This document shows, piece after piece, positions 33,040 through 47,826 of a stretch of 64,000 bases of DNA. The stretch spans positions 13,169,601-13,233,600 of the forward strand of contig CM049319.1 of the NCBI GenBank assembly GCA_026874595.1, given 5' to 3'. The notes below the pieces were generated by a model. That model ran no database searches. It was not told the DNA's origin and saw only the letters and a list, made by a program, of their open reading frames with translations. This DNA is from Sipunculus nudus. Its lineage: Eukaryota > Annelida > Sipuncula > Golfingiida > Sipunculidae. Position 1 is the first letter of the stretch. The number at the start of each line of letters is the position of its first letter. Both the position numbers and the translations under genes were made by a program.

Positions 33040-33775
33040 AGCAGATTGTTTGGGACGGTCACATGTTATTTACAGTGGCTGGCGCAGGCGACGGGGTCAA
33101 TGTCAGGTCAAGGTCGTCATGGTCCGTGAACAGGGCCAGGGACCTAAGTTACCCTTTATGTTTAGAGGTTATAGTCTGTCACCCGATGTCAAAATTGAAA
33201 AGTACCCAACCAGTATCTTTACGCTCTGAACACAGCGCGTGACCTCCCGGCCCGGTGACCTTCCACCCACACGCTGTGAGAAATAGCAGGATTCTTCAGG
33301 TTTGGCAAGGTTCCAAACACTCAGTCAGTTTGCGCTGGATAAACTAAAATCTGATTGGCTCTGCGTTTAAACAAATCTGCAGAACTGGTAGAAGAAATAT
33401 GATTGGCTAAGCGTGTAAACAAACATAGCTGTCCCCGTGTCAAGCTCCTGTAGCACGGCAATACAGAAAATATGGAGAAAGTGGGGATAATTGACCTCAG
33501 ACCACACAAGCAAGTCAGTATAGAGACTGTGTTGAAAGTTGATGATTGCATCGTGTGTATTCCAACGGGGTAAAAAAGTCTGTGCTACCAAACGCTTTCC
33601 ACCGCAGTGCAAAGCTAGTGACGGTAGCTCGAAGAACATCCGATTGTGCTGGTGATACCTGCAATGTGACGCAGGGGGACCACAGAGACGTACAGCACCG
33701 CCTGGTGGCCAAACCTGAACGGATACCGCGGTTTAATCCAGCGGGAAGTGTAGCGAATAGTTGAGCATGGCGTAA
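33040..33775. other. CpG-containing, relatively GC-rich stretch
   Basis: It is visibly richer in CG dinucleotides than its AT-rich surroundings (for example 33590-33770, with CCGCAG, GACGGTAGCTCG, ACCGCGG, GCGTAACCGC). It could be a promoter-proximal region or the remains of a mobile element. Short open frames on both strands look non-coding, and no splice-linked exon was found. Confidence 0.3.
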
Positions 33776-35626
33776 CCGCTGCTTATGGAGCGTACAGTAT
33801 CTTGAATAAAACGTACTTTTGTTTTTTTTATGTTATTGCCATATAATACTTAATTATTTGTTGGATTTTAATGTTCGCAAATTTCTACACTTGTACATAC
33901 ATGTTTATGTCGAGTAGGTAACTGGTACTATAAAATGTTTCTTCCTCCCCGAATTCCTAATGTTTCTTTCCTTACTAAGCATAAATGTATTCTCCTGGCT
34001 TTTTATTCGGGAATAAAGCATGACATGAACCAGGCATGACTTCCTCGCGTAAAGTGTAAATTAAGGGAATTTTCCCATTACACATACGACACCTGTCTGC
34101 GAGGAGTGACATTGAGTGTTCGAGTCCATAATATACACAGCCAATATAAACCGTCATATAAAAAATCATATTAAATAATCTGAAATCTAAAAGATAAGAA
34201 ACATACAAAGCTGTATCTTCAGCGGCGCAGTAACCTTGTACCTTATTTCACTACGGAAACCCTATATTTTTGACCCATTGGACTCGTACACAACAGACGA
34301 CCGGTAAGGGCACTGCGCATGCTCCCGGGAAAGATCTGCAGACCAAGAAATCACTTTCCATTCACTGGACAAGCATTTACATAAATCTAATGTTACTTGA
34401 AGAATGTGAAAATGAAACCGGAAGGTAGATTTAAACTGTGGATTTTGCCCAAGCTTCTTTAATGGCCGTAGTGTACGGGGCAATATAGACGTATCTGTCG
34501 TTCAGAACAGGATACCTGACAAAATTTCCTCTCATGTTCATAGGCCAAATTCCACTGGTAGGTGAGTTTGTAACTAAACGTGGCATCTGAATGTAGTGAA
34601 CCACACTGATGTTTGACAGAGAACTCTGCAAACGGCATTTCAACCGACGGTTTCCTTTTAAACATACAATATGTATCCAATCTCAATGAATTATATGGAT
34701 AGGCAAAACACTGACTCTTTTTTAATGTTTTAAAATACAAACTGGCGTTGTAAAATAGAATTTTACATACTATGGTTTCATGAATTATGGGGGGATGGTG
34801 GGGGGGGGGGGGGTATATATACCCCCTCCAACTTTTTAGCAAGGGTCGTTATAATCAGGCCCCTGATATTGGGAGAATAATATTTATATATTGGAAATGA
34901 AATATATTATTAATTACAATTATATACTCTGGATCCATTTCAGAGTTTACTATGAAATATTATATATCTAAATCTTGTTAAAAATTAAAATATACTTGAA
35001 ATACAATACTTTTATTTTTACAACCTCATACTTAATTGTAATATGTGTGAAATGTGTCGCACAGACAATTATAGGTGTGTGTGTATATTTATATATGAGT
35101 GTTGTGTGTCTGTTAAAAAAAAGTTGTCCCACGCATGCGAGTCAACCCCGCCCCCCCCCCCCCCCCCCACATACACATTTGAAGATAAATTGACGCCACT
35201 GTCTAACAATAGATCCCACACAGTACGAGTGGTTATATGTACGAACTGTTGTGATGTAGTTATTTCAAACTTTAAGCCTATTAGTGATGCAGTTAAAATC
35301 CAGGACCTACTCTTAGTAAATAATAAATTTGTCGCATTCCGCTCCCACTAATTACTTTATTATCCCGTTCTATCGAAAGATATTTAATAAGAGTAACCGA
35401 AGTCAAGTCCTTGAACGTGATCGAGATCTCCAGACCATAATTTGACCCAAATGCCTCATACTCCCTTTAATCGACCAGATAAAAAGTTCCCACCAATCAG
35501 CAGGGAATACTCTTTGGTCAGTGTTTTATTGCTGCCAGACAATGGGTAACTGTGTTGACACAGTTCCATCAAAGAAAATTAAAGTTAAACACAGAGAAAA
35601 TCACCCCTGTGTACTTCAGACGGTGC

Positions 35627-35628
<2 letters not shown>

Positions 35629-35684
<56 letters not shown>
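35629..35684. repeat. (TA)n microsatellite
   Basis: About 28 uninterrupted TA units. Confidence 0.95.
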
Positions 35685-35687
<3 letters not shown>

Positions 35688-37239
35688 AAAAAATATCTGC
35701 TCAGTACTGAAAAATAAATAATGGCTTTTTCTTCTGAAATATGTGCGTGTTTGCGGGGAGCTGCGCCATTCACCAGCGTAAACCGTTAACATGAATAACA
35801 ATGAATGTCATGTATGATTAATGTCAATAGAAGCTGTGAACTGCAGTATTTTCTATCAGACAAACAATTAAACAAGTGGGCCTTGTCTGCTTACTGGTTG
35901 TATTATTGCTCAGAGTAATAATAATCAGTTAACAGATGGTCTGTGTTGATTTCAACGGTTACACATCTGCGCCAGAAACGTAAGGTCATTGTACTTGAAA
36001 ATAATAAGCAGGGCTTAGATAATTCTAAGAGTCATGTTAATGGGAACGAAGCCAGTCTACCGTGCGTCCAGTCAACCGTTCATTTTGACATCCCTGCATA
36101 TCGAAGATACACTAAAGGTTGTGCATTGACTATGAACGGTCATTAAGTGCGACATTCATATACCAGTGACTAAGATGCAAAAAATGTCATGACATATAAA
36201 GTGACGGGGTGCAAATCATTGTCAGGGTTGACCTACACGCACATTACCCATGTAACCTGCATTCGTTTTTAACCCATTTCACTTTCCCACTGCGGAATCC
36301 CCGTTTACACAAGCTTCTGCACATATAAGAGCTACGCTTCAACTGTGCATATAAAAGTCAGACTAAAACGTTAATAAATTTTATTATTAGTGACTATATT
36401 TACGTGATAAACAGTCAAGTTTTTGATTTGGTTTATATTTTGAAATGTTCATCTTCTAATATAGAAATATTAACCACTGATTATCATAACCACAAAATTC
36501 CTATAGTAGCCCCTTCAGGTTATTTCTTTGGAGAATAACAACAACATCAATAATAAACAACAATAACATCCCAAACAGACAGGAATTAAGTTCCATCCCT
36601 TGCCCTGCCTATAGAAACCATAAGACCAGTGGCTCAGCTACCATCATCATAAAAAAATATTTAAGTTATTTATAAAAATAATATTTAAGTTATTTATAAA
36701 AAATGCTTAATGACGAATGAGTACCCTATTGCTTGAATTCGGATGCAGCCAATTACCTACCAATGCATCTCTACTATATGGACGAAGTTTATAATGTGTG
36801 TGCTTGGGGGTGGGGGGGGGGGGCGCTTTTCAATTAGGAGGGATATGCCATGTCATCTTCAAAATAATTTTGCTGGCAGAAGATTGTCCATTCTGAAAAT
36901 AAATTACACACATACACACCCTTGCCCCCTCAGTATTACTAAAGGAAGTTCCGCCCAGTTCAGCTGTCAGTGGGCAACCTTATTTTAGACCAAACCTGTG
37001 GTATATAGGACATCCAAATACTCTTATTTGTTGTATACCATCTGTGCCTTTTTTGTGCCTCAAATAAATACAAGAAAAACAATTGCACCCAGGCGTGACG
37101 GGCAGCATTTCCCGTCGATGTGGCTCTAAGGTATGCACCCACGACTTTGAAATCATTGCAGACCCTGTTCATCATATATTCAAAAGCCACCACATAAATA
37201 AAATTACAACCCAATACCATCTTAATGTGTCTCCAAGCA

Positions 37240-37389
37240 CATCTTGTAAATAGTGGCGTATCTCGGGCGGAACGGGACTCAGTCAGTCACACGTGGGTTG
37301 TTTGCCTGTCATGGTATGTGATTCATACAACTTGTCAACTGGTCTGTTCCGGGGATCCAAACCTAGAATTTACATTCGCTGGTTTTCAG
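37240..37389 (+). other. Possible untranslated first exon of the tetraspanin gene
   Basis: A CpG-containing segment ends in a full-consensus donor, TTTTCAG|GTAAGTT, at 37389/37390. A matching acceptor (GTGTTTTAG at 39161) lies 38 nt before the tetraspanin start codon. An alternative donor is AAAAAG|GTAAGA at about 38754. This is inferred from splice signals only. Confidence 0.25.
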
Positions 37390-39199
37390 GTAAGTTATAC
37401 GAATAACAGATACACTCTATTAATTATACTCCGTGAGCATGATGATAAAAAATATTGGATTACATCTGACAATCTCCCTGTATTTATGAAGGTTACTTTT
37501 TAAGCACCAAGAAAAGATCACGGGTTTGGTCTAATTGCCCTTTGAACCGGGTGGGGTAGGGCCCGGTAACTATTTATTTGCACCTAAACTATCTCCGCTA
37601 TTAGGCTAACACACCATATGCAACCATCTGTTATATATTTATTTACTCACATACAATTAACTCCTCAAACAGGTTTCTCCTCTGTACCACATCACAAAAC
37701 ATAGCAATGAATCCACAAATCTTATTATAAGTTGAAGGAGATTTATGGGCTTCTCTTGCCGAACATGACTATTACTACTTTTTAGTAATAGTATTTATAA
37801 ATAAGATACACCAATCGTGTGGTCCAAATAATGCAGCGCCACGGATAAAATGTTTTCAAATATATATACACTTGGTATGCAGGTGACAGTGTTACATGAT
37901 AAGGCATTATATGACATCCATTCACAGGGAATATTGTCTGTATGCAATATGAACACTATAGACATAACGATAGATATGTATAAATAAACTAGATTTATGG
38001 ACTATATTTTAGATCAGGGAACGATCGGACATGATAATTATGATGATAATATTTTCTCGGTATATTTAAAGTAAAAATTTAGAACTGCACACAGTTATTA
38101 CCAAGTATTTCCCGTCGGCATTAAATAAGGCATAGATCAAACCTATAAAGTAGGAAAAAGCCAAGGGACCATGGTAAACCGAAGACTGAGACATTTTTTA
38201 TATATATTTTTTACATGGCATTGATATTTTGAATGAAAATACTACAGAATATTTACAATAATTGCTGAAATATAACAGCTGTTTGCATACTCATACAAGA
38301 GCCAACTGGAAACTCTTTATATGTGTGATTGATGAAATTCAATTATTTATTCAAGGAAAAGTGGGGTTTCGGGAAATAAAAACTTTAAATTTTAGAATTG
38401 TTCTAATCCGAATTACAATTACAGAGTTGACATTTACAGCTCTGAAAATAAGGGTCAACTTCATATTTTTCGGAATTCATACAAATCTGGCAAATAAAAT
38501 TGATGCCATGTCGCATCAGCCAGGGAGCCAAGGAAAATTTTTTGCCTTATCAAATGGCTCTCTTTAAAAAAACCTTCTTAATTGAACGATGATTTTTTAT
38601 ACATAAATGCACCGCTAATTTTATATAAAAACATGTCAGTTGGTTTCTCTTTCGACGAATATTCCAAGTTCTAAGTACCATTATCCAAGCTACATTGCAC
38701 TCACCGCAATAATGATGAGAAAGAATGAAAATTCTACCCTCCAGTGTGAAAAAGGTAAGAAAAATATTCGTTGGGGGACCTTTCAACTTCCGCACATGCG
38801 CAACTTACGTTACATATTGTTTTTCTGCTTGTCACAAGTGGCGCATATACCGTGTTTACCTATCCGTCACAGAGGCGTTGTCAGACATTTCACAGCAATA
38901 ACCTACAGGCCATTAATATTTTCACAGAGTTAGCCGGATATAAAAAAATGTACAGAAATGGTTGGTGGCTAGCTATCCTGTGTGCGGTTTCTGACCCTAA
39001 TTTTTATAAAAAAAGATTCGGGAGATTATCTTGAGTTATTAGTCGTCAGATATGGGAACAAGTCCCTTAAACAAATTAAACTCCGTTAAGACCCTGTGAG
39101 ACCGTCTTCTGTGAGGGGTTCCTTTTGCTGGCATGTGACATTGGTAATATTTGTGTTTTAGTTTCTAAGTAGGCGACTGACAGACACAAGACTTCCAAG

Positions 39200-39262
39200 A
39201 TGGTGTCCTGCACCCGGTTCTGGTTGATGGGACTTTATGTGATACTTATTGTAGTAGCGTTC
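39200..39262 (+). CDS. Tetraspanin exon 1 (start, TM1 first half)
   Basis: It encodes MVSCTRFWLMGLYVILIVVA plus F and ends at a GTAAGT donor in phase 0. The start is the first Met of the hydrophobic N terminus, and an acceptor-like TTTTAG lies 38 nt upstream. Confidence 0.9.
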
Positions 39263-42200
39263 GTAAGTATATACATTATAAAGTGTTATATATATATATA
39301 AACCTTGGAATTACGACCACCAGCATTTTCGAGGTGGTGATATAAAGAGCAATAGAGAATTGGGACCGTGCTAAAGTGGTCGTTATTATAAGGTGGTCGC
39401 TTATCTGATGTGGTCGTTAGTTGAGGTTTTAACTCTATAAACAAAGTGAAACCTGTGTATAAAGACCACCCGTGGGACTGGCTAACAGGTAGTTAGTTAC
39501 AACCAACGTGGATGCTTTCGCTTTTTTTATTTCAACATAACATATATTACATACATAAAATCATACAAACTTACACATTGAAGGTGTAAAAATATGTACA
39601 ATGAATATGTACGGTACACAGACATAGAGATAGACGACAGAATAAAAGACTTTACAGCTTTATAAAAACACTGATACATGTCCTCGTACATGAGCTTCGG
39701 GATATTTGTCAAATTTAGAGAGTTTGGTAACATTGTTCTATAAACTCTTTGCACAGATGATTTAAGGATATGTTATAAGAAGTTGTTAACATCGAGGGTT
39801 CCAGGTAGATCTATATTCTATTATGTTTTTGTAATATTACAAGCTCCTATCGCTTTTGTTCTCAGTATAATGAATTTGCCTTATGTATAATCGAAACTGC
39901 GGAAGCCTGGCAATATATCTTTACATTTACATGTGTATACATACCTTTTCAGCAAATATAGTAACATATTAAGTGTATATCTATACATTTTGTTGAAAAT
40001 TACCCATGTCTTTGTAAGGGTAGCATTGTATGTACCATAAAATTTGACCTCAAAAGCCATCACCTATTATATATTATTATAACCTGTTATAGATATTATT
40101 TTCTCCGTAGATTTCAATGCAATAACTAAAAAATGTACCGATGGATCCTTTTTGTGTTATACAAAGAGAGTAAAGATAAGCAGTTCTCTGTTCAATTGTA
40201 AACATAAATAAAAAATTAATTATAAGTTTTCGTAGCAACCTGAACTTATATATTCTTAATTTTTTTCTTATATACATGTAATTATCTTTTTTGTTTTATA
40301 TCTTATGTTTTTTATCTTCACATTCAGATTCCATGTCAGCATTTCATTTTTCTATAACAATTATGAGTTCTATGTATAAACAGTGGAACCTGCCTGAAAA
40401 ACCACCTGTCTAACAAGACCACTTTGCCTTCAGTGAACCCAAAACATCCATATTGGTTATAACTGATCTATAAGATCACCTGTGAATTAAGAGCACTTTT
40501 TTTCAGTGTCACATATGGTTTTTACACAGGTTTCACTTATCAAATACAGGATTTTTTACATGAGTAATTTTCTTGATTTTATTTGACTAAATAGAATTAC
40601 ATATCATGATTCTGATATATAGTTTTTAAGACAACAAGCAACAGATATTAAATTATTGATTAAAACAATATTTTCTTTGAAATGAAATGGTACATTTAAT
40701 TGACTACATTGTAAACTAATTATATGTAGAACAAAAATAATTAATTTTATGGTCAATTAATTACAGATAATCGGGTTGGCGCTGGCTCTGTCGGGTGGAC
40801 TTCTCCTTGCTGCAAACAGCCTTCCGTTGCTAAGCAACATCGCCAAGGTTGCCAGTTTCGTTTCTCACGAAGAGTACCTGCGCCTGTCATCATACGTCCT
40901 CATAGTTATCGGCCTGGTTGCTATGTCTATCTGTCTCCTCGGGTGTGTCGGCGCCTTCAAGAGAAAAGACTGTTTAATAGCTTCGGTAATGGTCATTTTT
41001 GACACTTTGGTGTAATGTATATATATAAGGTAAATTAGCGATATTCACAAAGAGAAATCATCGCGAAAATTAAACCATCAGTTTTTAATAGTTTATGTTA
41101 CCCCTACACCAAAGACTTATGGTATTATAGAGTATTATCAGACGTTTTATATACGTTCTACCTGCCATATACTAATGACATTCCCATTCATATCCAGATA
41201 GTATTTTCATGTTGTTATAATACCTGCACCTTTTTCTTGCAAAGAGAAAAAATTAACTAAAAATAGAAAGAAACATGGTAAATTTTGTTTTTAATAACCC
41301 ATCTTTGAGTTTTGAAGATTAATTTAAGAACTGAATTATATATTTTATCAATATGTATAACACTAGAAAGAGCACTGAATCATGTTTAAAATCAAATTTG
41401 AATATAAAACAAATCTTTATTGATTAAAAGGAAGATTATATGAATGAATTTTCCCCGGGATATCGTATTGACTTATCAATTGAAAACCAGGCGGCGCTGA
41501 TAAATTAACAATTTAGGTGTTACCTTAAATAATCAGAACCATAACTGTGACGTATTATTTTTCTTCTCAGTTCGTCCTGCTGTTCAGCATCATCCTGTGT
41601 TTACAGTTCCTGCTCGGTATCCTGGCTCTGGTTGGTTGGATGCAGGTAAGTTATATACACCTCCCTAAATATAATAAAGTGCCTTTATGTTAGCCGCTTT
41701 TTATGTAAAGAGCAAATGTGAACAGTAGCCAAATAAGGAATACTGATCAAATTCCCATAGAAAGTCCTGATTGGTCAATCCTTTGGTTCACTGTTACTCA
41801 CAAACAACGCCAATGATTTTTTGGGGAAAGGCCAAAGTACATATGACATACGTAACATATAAGCATATTTCAGTTTTCCATCACCTTCTGTTAATACACA
41901 TTAATCTATGTTAACATATACTAGTATACATGTTATAAACAGGAATATTATTATTAAATAGTAAAATTTTATAGATTTTCACACTTTTAGTTATAAATAA
42001 AACCTTTTCTCAAATATCACTACTCAGCGAAGAATTAACTTAAATGTATACAATTAAATTAACAATGAAAGATGGAAAGAATACTAGGGGAATATTACAT
42101 TGAATAGGTTAAAGTATCAAGATGACAAAAAAAAACAAAAACAGGTGTATGATTATACATGATTCCGATATGCTTAAACATCCTTGAAATATCTTTGAAA

Positions 42201-45200
42201 TATATTTCAAATCCAGTAAAATGCTTGAATGCAGCAGTTTTTTTATTCCTTAAAATATCTATATGCTGACTGTGTGAGACATAGAGGAGCTTTAAAGATT
42301 CTTGTTCATCTGCCTCTTCTGTAGACTTTATTGAAGTCCGTTCCACACCTATGTCCATTTGATTTTTCGCGATTATCTCTACATAAGACAAACTTGCCAA
42401 ACAAAATTTGCACCAATGGCATAAAGAGGCAAAAGCGTACTTTTTGGTACCTTGCCTACTCACGATATAAATATTATTCAATTTACGGCCTTATTGACAT
42501 GGCTCATGTCTCATATATATATCATGGCGTCTCTGATAAGTGGCCATTGTTTATCCTCCTTGGATATGGATATAAAGTAATGTGACGTAACAGTGAAGCG
42601 CGTGCACGCGGAGAATACAAGTCTCACTGTAAACAAACGTCGGCAGCTCTTAATTATTGGTCCCGTGAATGTTGATGCCTCTTTAGTACGTCCACACTGC
42701 GCAGACTAGGGGTGCGTTTTGGCGAGTTGTTTGGTTGGTTGTGAACAGAAGCTGGTTGCTGGATTGCACTAAAACGCATTTTGGTCAAGAACAAAAATGG
42801 CGTCTCTGAAATGACGAAATCAAGAGTCAACATTTGCCGCCTTTCTTTAAAACAGGCGGGTGTTTTTATGAAAAAAAATGGTTAACAGATTTTTTAGATC
42901 CACAATGAGATGGTTTATCATAATGTCTGTATTCAGCTCGTTGAGGTTTCTTGTTTTTCAAGGCAAAATGATCCTGAAGCGACTGGGTTTCGAGCCGTTT
43001 GCACTCAATGCCTAATAATACTTATGCTTGTTCCGGGGCCACGTGTAGAGATGTATAGGCCCCGGTACTTTGATTTTGTATGAGGGCTTTATATACCATC
43101 CTCTGTCTGTGCAGAACCAAGGGCGTGTTTTGGCGCTCTGACCAAAGTTTGGTTGTACGTTTGGTTATGACCAAATGCGTTTTGGCCCTCCGGTTCAGGG
43201 CTTTGGTTGAACCAGTGGTCGGACCAAGCTGAACCGAGAATGACTGTTGGTTCTGCACAGACAGAGGATGGTATATAAAGCCCTTATACAAAATCAAAGT
43301 ACCGGGGCCTAAATATCTCTACACGTGGCCCCGGAACGAGCATAAGTATTATTAGACATTAAGTGCAAACGGGTCGAAACCCAGTCGCTTCAGGATCATT
43401 TTGCCTTGAAAAACAAGAAACCTCAACGAGCTGAATACAGACATCAGGATAAACCATCTCATTGTGGATCTAAAAAATCTGTTTACTATTTTTTTCATAA
43501 AAACACCCGCCTGTTTTTAAGAAAGGCGGCAAATGTTGACTCTTGATTTCGTCATTTCAGAGACGCCATTTTTGTTCTTGACCAAACGCGTTTTAGTGCA
43601 ATCCAGCAACCAGCTTCTGTTCACAACCAACCAAACAACTCGCCAAAACGCACCCCAACAGTCATTCTCGGTTCAGCTTGGTCCGACCACTGGTTCAACC
43701 AATGCCCTGAACCGGAGCGCCAAAACGCATTTGGTCGTAACCAAACGTACAACCAAACTTTGGTCAGAGCGCCAAAACACGCCCTAGGACTCTCAAGAGT
43801 ACGACAATGCTGTCTAGGGATTGTTGGAGTCAAAATCTGACTCCAATAATGCACCGCGCGGCATCAACACGTACATTGACAGCGGAAATACATAAGTGGT
43901 GAAAAGGAGCCAATGTAGTCCGTTAAAATGCGTTGAATTTTGTGTAAAGTAGCTCTCTGTCATGTAAAACGAATTTACTTTGCGACTCTTTTGCTTTATT
44001 TATGCTTAAATACCGTGGTTGGCGTCTTATCGGCACCGCTGGACCATACATTCCTCCATGGTACACTTTCAGTGTCTATGGCTGCGTTTTGTGTTCGTTG
44101 GAGAACAGTGACGTCACAAGTTTGACTGGCTTTTATTATCAGTTCTCAGACAAGGAATAATTCGTAAACGCTGTGATCTGTTTTGTCATATTTTAGATTG
44201 TCTCATACAAAATCAAAACAAGGTAAGACATTACTTTTTACGCAGGTAGTTGGCGGAATAGCTCCTGCAACCTTTGGACAAGAAAGGTTTACACTGCTTT
44301 ACTTGTATAAAAAATTATTCAGGAAAAACATGCGGACACGGGTACTGACCGTCACTACTGGGACGGACTTTATATAGGTGCATAATATATACGGGGCTGA
44401 ACTTCGGGCTTCGGCAAGTTAAGGGAACCCACAATTTTAGCTCAGCTGACGTCTGCATGACTATTAGCTGATAAGTAACCCGGTATATATGTGCTGTAGT
44501 TATGGTTAGTCCGTCCGTCCGTTAATTTCGTGTTAAGAGAATTTGGTACCAGGCTACACTTGTCAAGTAGTTCGGTCCTTCCCACAGTGCCCAAACAGAA
44601 GAGATTCGTTTTGAGTAGAAACGACCTCTAGCGGAAGGGTGTAGTACGTCATGTCTATTATGACGTCATCCCTATTCCCTGATATGCCCATCTCACAGAT
44701 AAGTGGCAAGATGTCGCTACAGAACTGGACTAGTTACTCATAAAATGGTTTTAAATTGTTTAAAGGATAGACATATAGTGGCTATTATTTCCATAATAGT
44801 TAATTACGCTTTTTCCTCTTTCTGCCCAAAGGTCAAAAAGTTGTGGCGTTCTTATAAATTATCGCAAAAAACAGGTGGACAGGGGTGCTGGAACGGATTA
44901 TAATTATGTATATTTAAATATACTGTAGGTAACCCCTGCCAAGGAGGGTTCTCACAATTCTCCTGGACAAACGTCTGACCTTGTTTATAGTGTGGGGGCA
45001 TATGTCACCGAGTAATTTTCCCTGTAAAAAGTGGACACCCTACATTTTTGTGATCCTTAGACCTTAAACTTTACATAAAAAATATGGTGCCAATTTTTCT
45101 AAAAATTGAGGACCATTATATATAAATATTTCATACAGAGAGATATTTAGCAACAAAACACTTCAAAATGGTTAGTTAGATATATTACATCACAATAACT

Positions 45201-45942
45201 TAGACTAGACACTCAAATACTGCGTTAAGACGTTTATTACAATATTAGAGAGCACCCGTAGAGCGCAAACCTCCGCCAACACATGGATCCGCATCAAGAT
45301 CCATCAGACTAATCATGAAAATTAATCAGCTGTTGTTTGTCCACCAGTATATTGTTCTACAAAATTTCATTGATGAATTCATTAAAAAAATTCATATAGA
45401 GACAACAAGGTATCCTTGGGTAGTTTGTGCAATGTACATATGGCGGACCACTTGCTGGTTTCAGGCAACCTGTATCGTATACAGTATGGCTCCACTTTCC
45501 TTGGTTTTTACCAGTGACTAAATATTTGCTTCATTTATACATAACATATGAAAATGGCCCTGTTATTCTTCCATTTAATATGATTTTGTTATTGCGTCAT
45601 CCTATTGTTTGATTATTATACATCACCAACATCACTATCCGCTCGCTGATAGTGAAGTTATAGAAACCCGTCTCTTACGGTTAGTTCATCCAAAGTATAT
45701 TTAAAGGTTCCTAAGGAATTATAGGGAGTATTTTTATGTTTTGGTCATAAACCAAGAAATAATTTGTAAAATTTTAAGGCGGATGACTAAATTTTTTTAC
45801 ATATTTTGTTAACAATAAACAACAGAAAAGGGACAACTTTGACTGGATTTAGTGCCAGATCCTCACTAACCCAGCCCAAAGTTTTAGGAAATTCTACCTA
45901 GTCCACCCTTCACAGTGAAATGGAGTACATATTAAGGAGCAA

Positions 45943-45982
<40 letters not shown>

Positions 45983-47490
45983 TAGTTCATATAACCTCAG
46001 CTCTGTGCGGGCAATAGCATATCATTTGGGAGCAATTATTCCTTCTGTGGAGTAGCTATTTTCATCAGTTATTTACAGACATTTATTTACAGACATTTAC
46101 AGTAGAATGAGACATGTAAAGGACAGATAATCAACATTGAATGAAATGCATATTTTGCTGCAGAATTCATTAAGGAGAGTGTTTTGAAAAACAAAAAAAA
46201 AGGGACCTTAAAAATTTAGAATTTTAGAAAAGTCCTGTTGAAGGAAACAAACTTGAAGTAAATATCAAATCATAACAAAAAAGTGTCATCATTAGTCATA
46301 ATGTTATCGAACGTGTTTACAGTTGTTCTTCTATCCCATCCCATCTTTAACACCCCCCCCCCCCTCCCCGATGGTCTATTTTTTAATCTTATTTGTTTGG
46401 TGGGCCAATTTCTTTTATACATTTATGGGAATATGAAACCGAGGCTTTCAGCTTATACCAGTACAATAACGAAAACGGACAAATCTTAACAGAAACTATG
46501 GTAAAACCAATGGTAAAGTTTAAATATAACAATGGTAAAGTTAAATGCTGGTTATTGTTGAATTCTTGTCGCTTTTTCATTATCCTTAAATGACCTGTGA
46601 TGGCACAGTGGCTACATAGGCTGTTCCATCCGTCGGAGCAAGATCACTGGTACAACATTCATTTTTTAATGAAAATAGTAATCTGTAGACAATGAGTAGC
46701 ACCCAGCTTGTACTATCTATATATAATGCGAATTATGAAATAAAGAATAAAGAAAAGTCTGTTCTTATATTTTATAAAATCTGACTGGTTATGTCATTAA
46801 ATGCAGGGTATGTCGGATGCAACAGCGGAATGTACATCTTTGATTGGAGCCCATGTTTTTTTTATCATTTTATACCAAATAACTCCAGACAAAAATTAAA
46901 GCATTTTATACCTGCTTAACTAATGCTCGTTTTCCCTTAAATCGTGACCAAGAACAATTTTGATTTATTGCACAAGCTAACAAAATGACACGTGCCTTAT
47001 ACAATACACAAATGCCTTGAATGTAATTAAAGGTTTTTGCATTTCTTTTTGGTTATTGTAATTTTAATAAAGGCCATAAAAACAATAACAAAATTGTTTG
47101 GGTTATAATATGGGGACCGGTATAGAGAAAGTCAACATTAAGGTTGTTTTACCAGCACATACAAATTCCCTTTTAAGTACATTGAACTTTTCTGAAACGG
47201 CACATGTTCAAGTAATTTTCAAGGAACCAAGTCTCAAAGAATCTGAGCTTAGTTCGTGTTTCTTACTGCTGGTCCAACTTACTGCTTAATGGTCTCACCT
47301 AAATAATAAATTATTAAAAAGTAGATATAATTAAATCATTATTTGTACGTTCATTTGGCAAATGTTAAAACTAAATATTAAAACCTGTCTTGTGAAACTA
47401 TATTTTATTTAAAATGATTTTGCAAGAAAAAAACATTGGGTATAGGAATGCATCACATCTCTCTCTCTTTCTGTCTCTCTCCTTCTCACC

Positions 47491-47544
<54 letters not shown>

Positions 47545-47766
47545 TTATATGTATATATATGTATATATATATGTATATATATATATGAGTGTGTGTATGT
47601 GTGTGTGTGTGTGTGTAATTATACAAATAGACGGATCAAATTTTGTCAGACAATTTTACTACTACGTAGTTTCGTGCAACGTGCTGCACTCATCACTGTC
47701 TGATTGATTATATAGCTCTGATGTCATACCATTGAGCACTCTAGCAGTTGCTAATTGCAGTAAACC

Positions 47767-47826
<60 letters not shown>

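Noticed and set aside
43022-43854. Open frames on both strands with QSFSVQLGPTTGSTKALNR
   Set aside because: The same peptide appears on both strands because it lies in inverted copies B and B' of the foldback element.
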